A stretch of DNA of 64,000 nt from UBA11986 sp963734955 (GTDB taxonomy: Bacteria; Bacteroidota; Ignavibacteria; UBA10030; UBA6906), in assembly GCA_963734955.1 (NCBI GenBank), contig CAVTJO010000007.1, forward strand, positions 1-64,000, in the 5' to 3' direction. Below the pieces are notes generated by a model. That model saw nothing but the letters and a program-made list of their open reading frames with translations, made no database searches and was not told where the DNA came from. This document shows, in pieces, positions 63,258-64,000 of this stretch. Made by a program: the position numbers and the translations under genes. Each line of letters opens with the position of its first letter. Position 1 is the stretch's first letter.

Positions 63258-63806
63258 GTGGAAGACCTGTCACTCCACATTCTGGATATTGCAGAGAACT
63301 CCGTGAACGCCGGTGCGACCAGCATTCAGATTATCATACGGGAGGATATTTTTGAGGACGTGTTGACCATTGAAATTGAAGATAATGGCGCGGGAATGAC
63401 TCCCGGCGAACTCGAGATGGCATCAGATCCATTCTATACCACGCGAACCACACGAAAAGTGGGTCTGGGTTTGCCGTTGCTCGATGAAGCGGCGCGTGCC
63501 GCAAACGGGAATCTCGAAATTGACTCCCGCCCCGGGTTGGGGACGAAAGTTTGCGCAACGTTCCAATTGAGTCATATCGACCGCAAGCCGGTTGGCAATA
63601 TGGCCGAAACGATAACAGCGCTGCTTGCCAGGCGGCCGGATATCGACGTGGTGTACCGGCATGAACGAGGTGACGATCTGGTATCGTTCACAACAAAAGA
63701 CGTCAGACAACAACTCGATGGTTTGCCTCTGAATTCTGCTCTGTCGCTCAACTTCGTCATGCAGTATCTCGCGCAGGAAGAAGCGAATCTTGAACATCAT
63801 GGGTAG
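63258..63806 (+). CDS. GHKL ATPase, histidine-kinase-like
   Basis: Protein of 182 residues. DIAENSVNAGAT is the N box, DNGAGMTPGE the G1, and TTRKVGLGLPLLDEAARAAN the G2 region. No phosphoacceptor His domain precedes it. The C-terminal part, MAETITALLARRPDIDVVYR, is typical of the version found before hydC. GTG at 63258 has GAGGA five bases upstream. Confidence 0.84.
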   Translation: MEDLSLHILDIAENSVNAGATSIQIIIREDIFEDVLTIEIEDNGAGMTPGELEMASDPFYTTRTTRKVGLGLPLLDEAARAANGNLEIDSRPGLGTKVCATFQLSHIDRKPVGNMAETITALLARRPDIDVVYRHERGDDLVSFTTKDVRQQLDGLPLNSALSLNFVMQYLAQEEANLEHHG

Positions 63807-63815
63807 GAACTGACA

Positions 63816-64000
63816 ATGGATGCACACGCGATCGACACAATACTCCAGCAACACCCGAGGGACCCGGGTTCAATCATTCAGGTACTTCTTGACATCCAGA
63901 ATGAGCTTTACTATCTGCCGAAGGATGTTCTGGAATATGTTTCCAAATACCTGGAAGTTCCGGTGAGCCGCTCGTATCACCTTGCGACGTTCTACAAGGC
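63816..64000 (+). CDS. hydC: NADH dehydrogenase-like subunit E / HydC of an electron-bifurcating hydrogenase (partial)
   Basis: Only the first 61 or so residues lie in the window. QNELYYLPKDVLEYVSKYLE and VPVSRSYHLATFYKA are typical of the thioredoxin-like [2Fe-2S] subunit (NuoE/HydC). The cluster cysteines would lie beyond the window edge. ATG at 63816 has AGGA seven bases before it. Together with the genes upstream it predicts hydB and hydA further on. Confidence 0.85.
   Translation, partial: MDAHAIDTILQQHPRDPGSIIQVLLDIQNELYYLPKDVLEYVSKYLEVPVSRSYHLATFYK

Noticed and set aside
1..64000. CRISPR arrays, rRNA and tRNA genes
   Set aside because: None was seen on reading both strands; repeats found are palindromic units without regular spacers.

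Overview
The window looks like a chromosome segment from the Ignavibacteria/Chlorobi side of the FCB group. Four secreted proteins end in a Type IX secretion (T9SS) C-terminal sorting domain carrying the NYPNPFNP-type signature seen in Ignavibacteria and relatives. Metabolic markers that fit are cytochrome bd, sulfide:quinone oxidoreductase, tricorn-type protease, Nfn-like transhydrogenase, and Hdr plus electron-bifurcating hydrogenase genes. No rRNA, tRNA or CRISPR array was seen. The lineage call is inference from gene content.

Layout. 0-6.4 kb: cytochrome bd genes (cydA, cydB), split by a repeat-rich island holding a broken GIY-YIG nuclease gene; then a persulfide dioxygenase-rhodanese fusion, an EamA transporter and a DUF3788 gene. 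6.5-10.1 kb: two T9SS cargo proteins. 10.3-14.3 kb: a sulfur module on the minus strand (MauE/DoxX-like membrane protein, membrane rhodanese, DsrE-like, TusE/DsrC-like, DUF1641, SQR). 14.6-17.9 kb: tricorn protease homologue. 18.0-19.1 kb: a REP-associated (IS200-like) transposase between two hairpin-rich repeat pairs. 19.2-30.0 kb: one long minus-strand block of lipoprotein, Opp-like substrate-binding protein, unknown exported protein, two permeases, two ATPases, then NfnA and NfnB. The ABC genes carry about 17 apparent frameshifts. 30.3-35.7 kb: three exported proteins (lysozyme-like end, sialidase-like propeller, small T9SS protein). 35.8-38.8 kb: proton-translocating transhydrogenase. 39-44.2 kb: alpha/beta hydrolase, glycogen phosphorylase, BipA. 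44.4-47.8 kb: cyclic-2,3-diphosphoglycerate-synthetase-like GTPase, carbamate kinase and ornithine carbamoyltransferase. 48.6-52.7 kb: TPR protein, SDR, T9SS cargo. 53.3-55.7 kb: alanine dehydrogenase overlapping a CoA-transferase. 56.5-64 kb: MarR regulator, NiFe-hydrogenase maturation protease, HdrC, HdrB, a short HdrA, then the accessory genes that precede a trimeric [FeFe] hydrogenase; the window ends inside hydC/nuoE.

The genes suggest a flexible anaerobe or microaerophile. It could oxidise sulfide to the quinone pool, respire traces of O2 through cytochrome bd, balance NAD(P)H and ferredoxin with Nfn, Pnt and Hdr/Hyd, store glycogen and ferment amino acids. Several genes carry single-base indels, often beside homopolymers. 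These look more like assembly error than decay, but only read data can decide.
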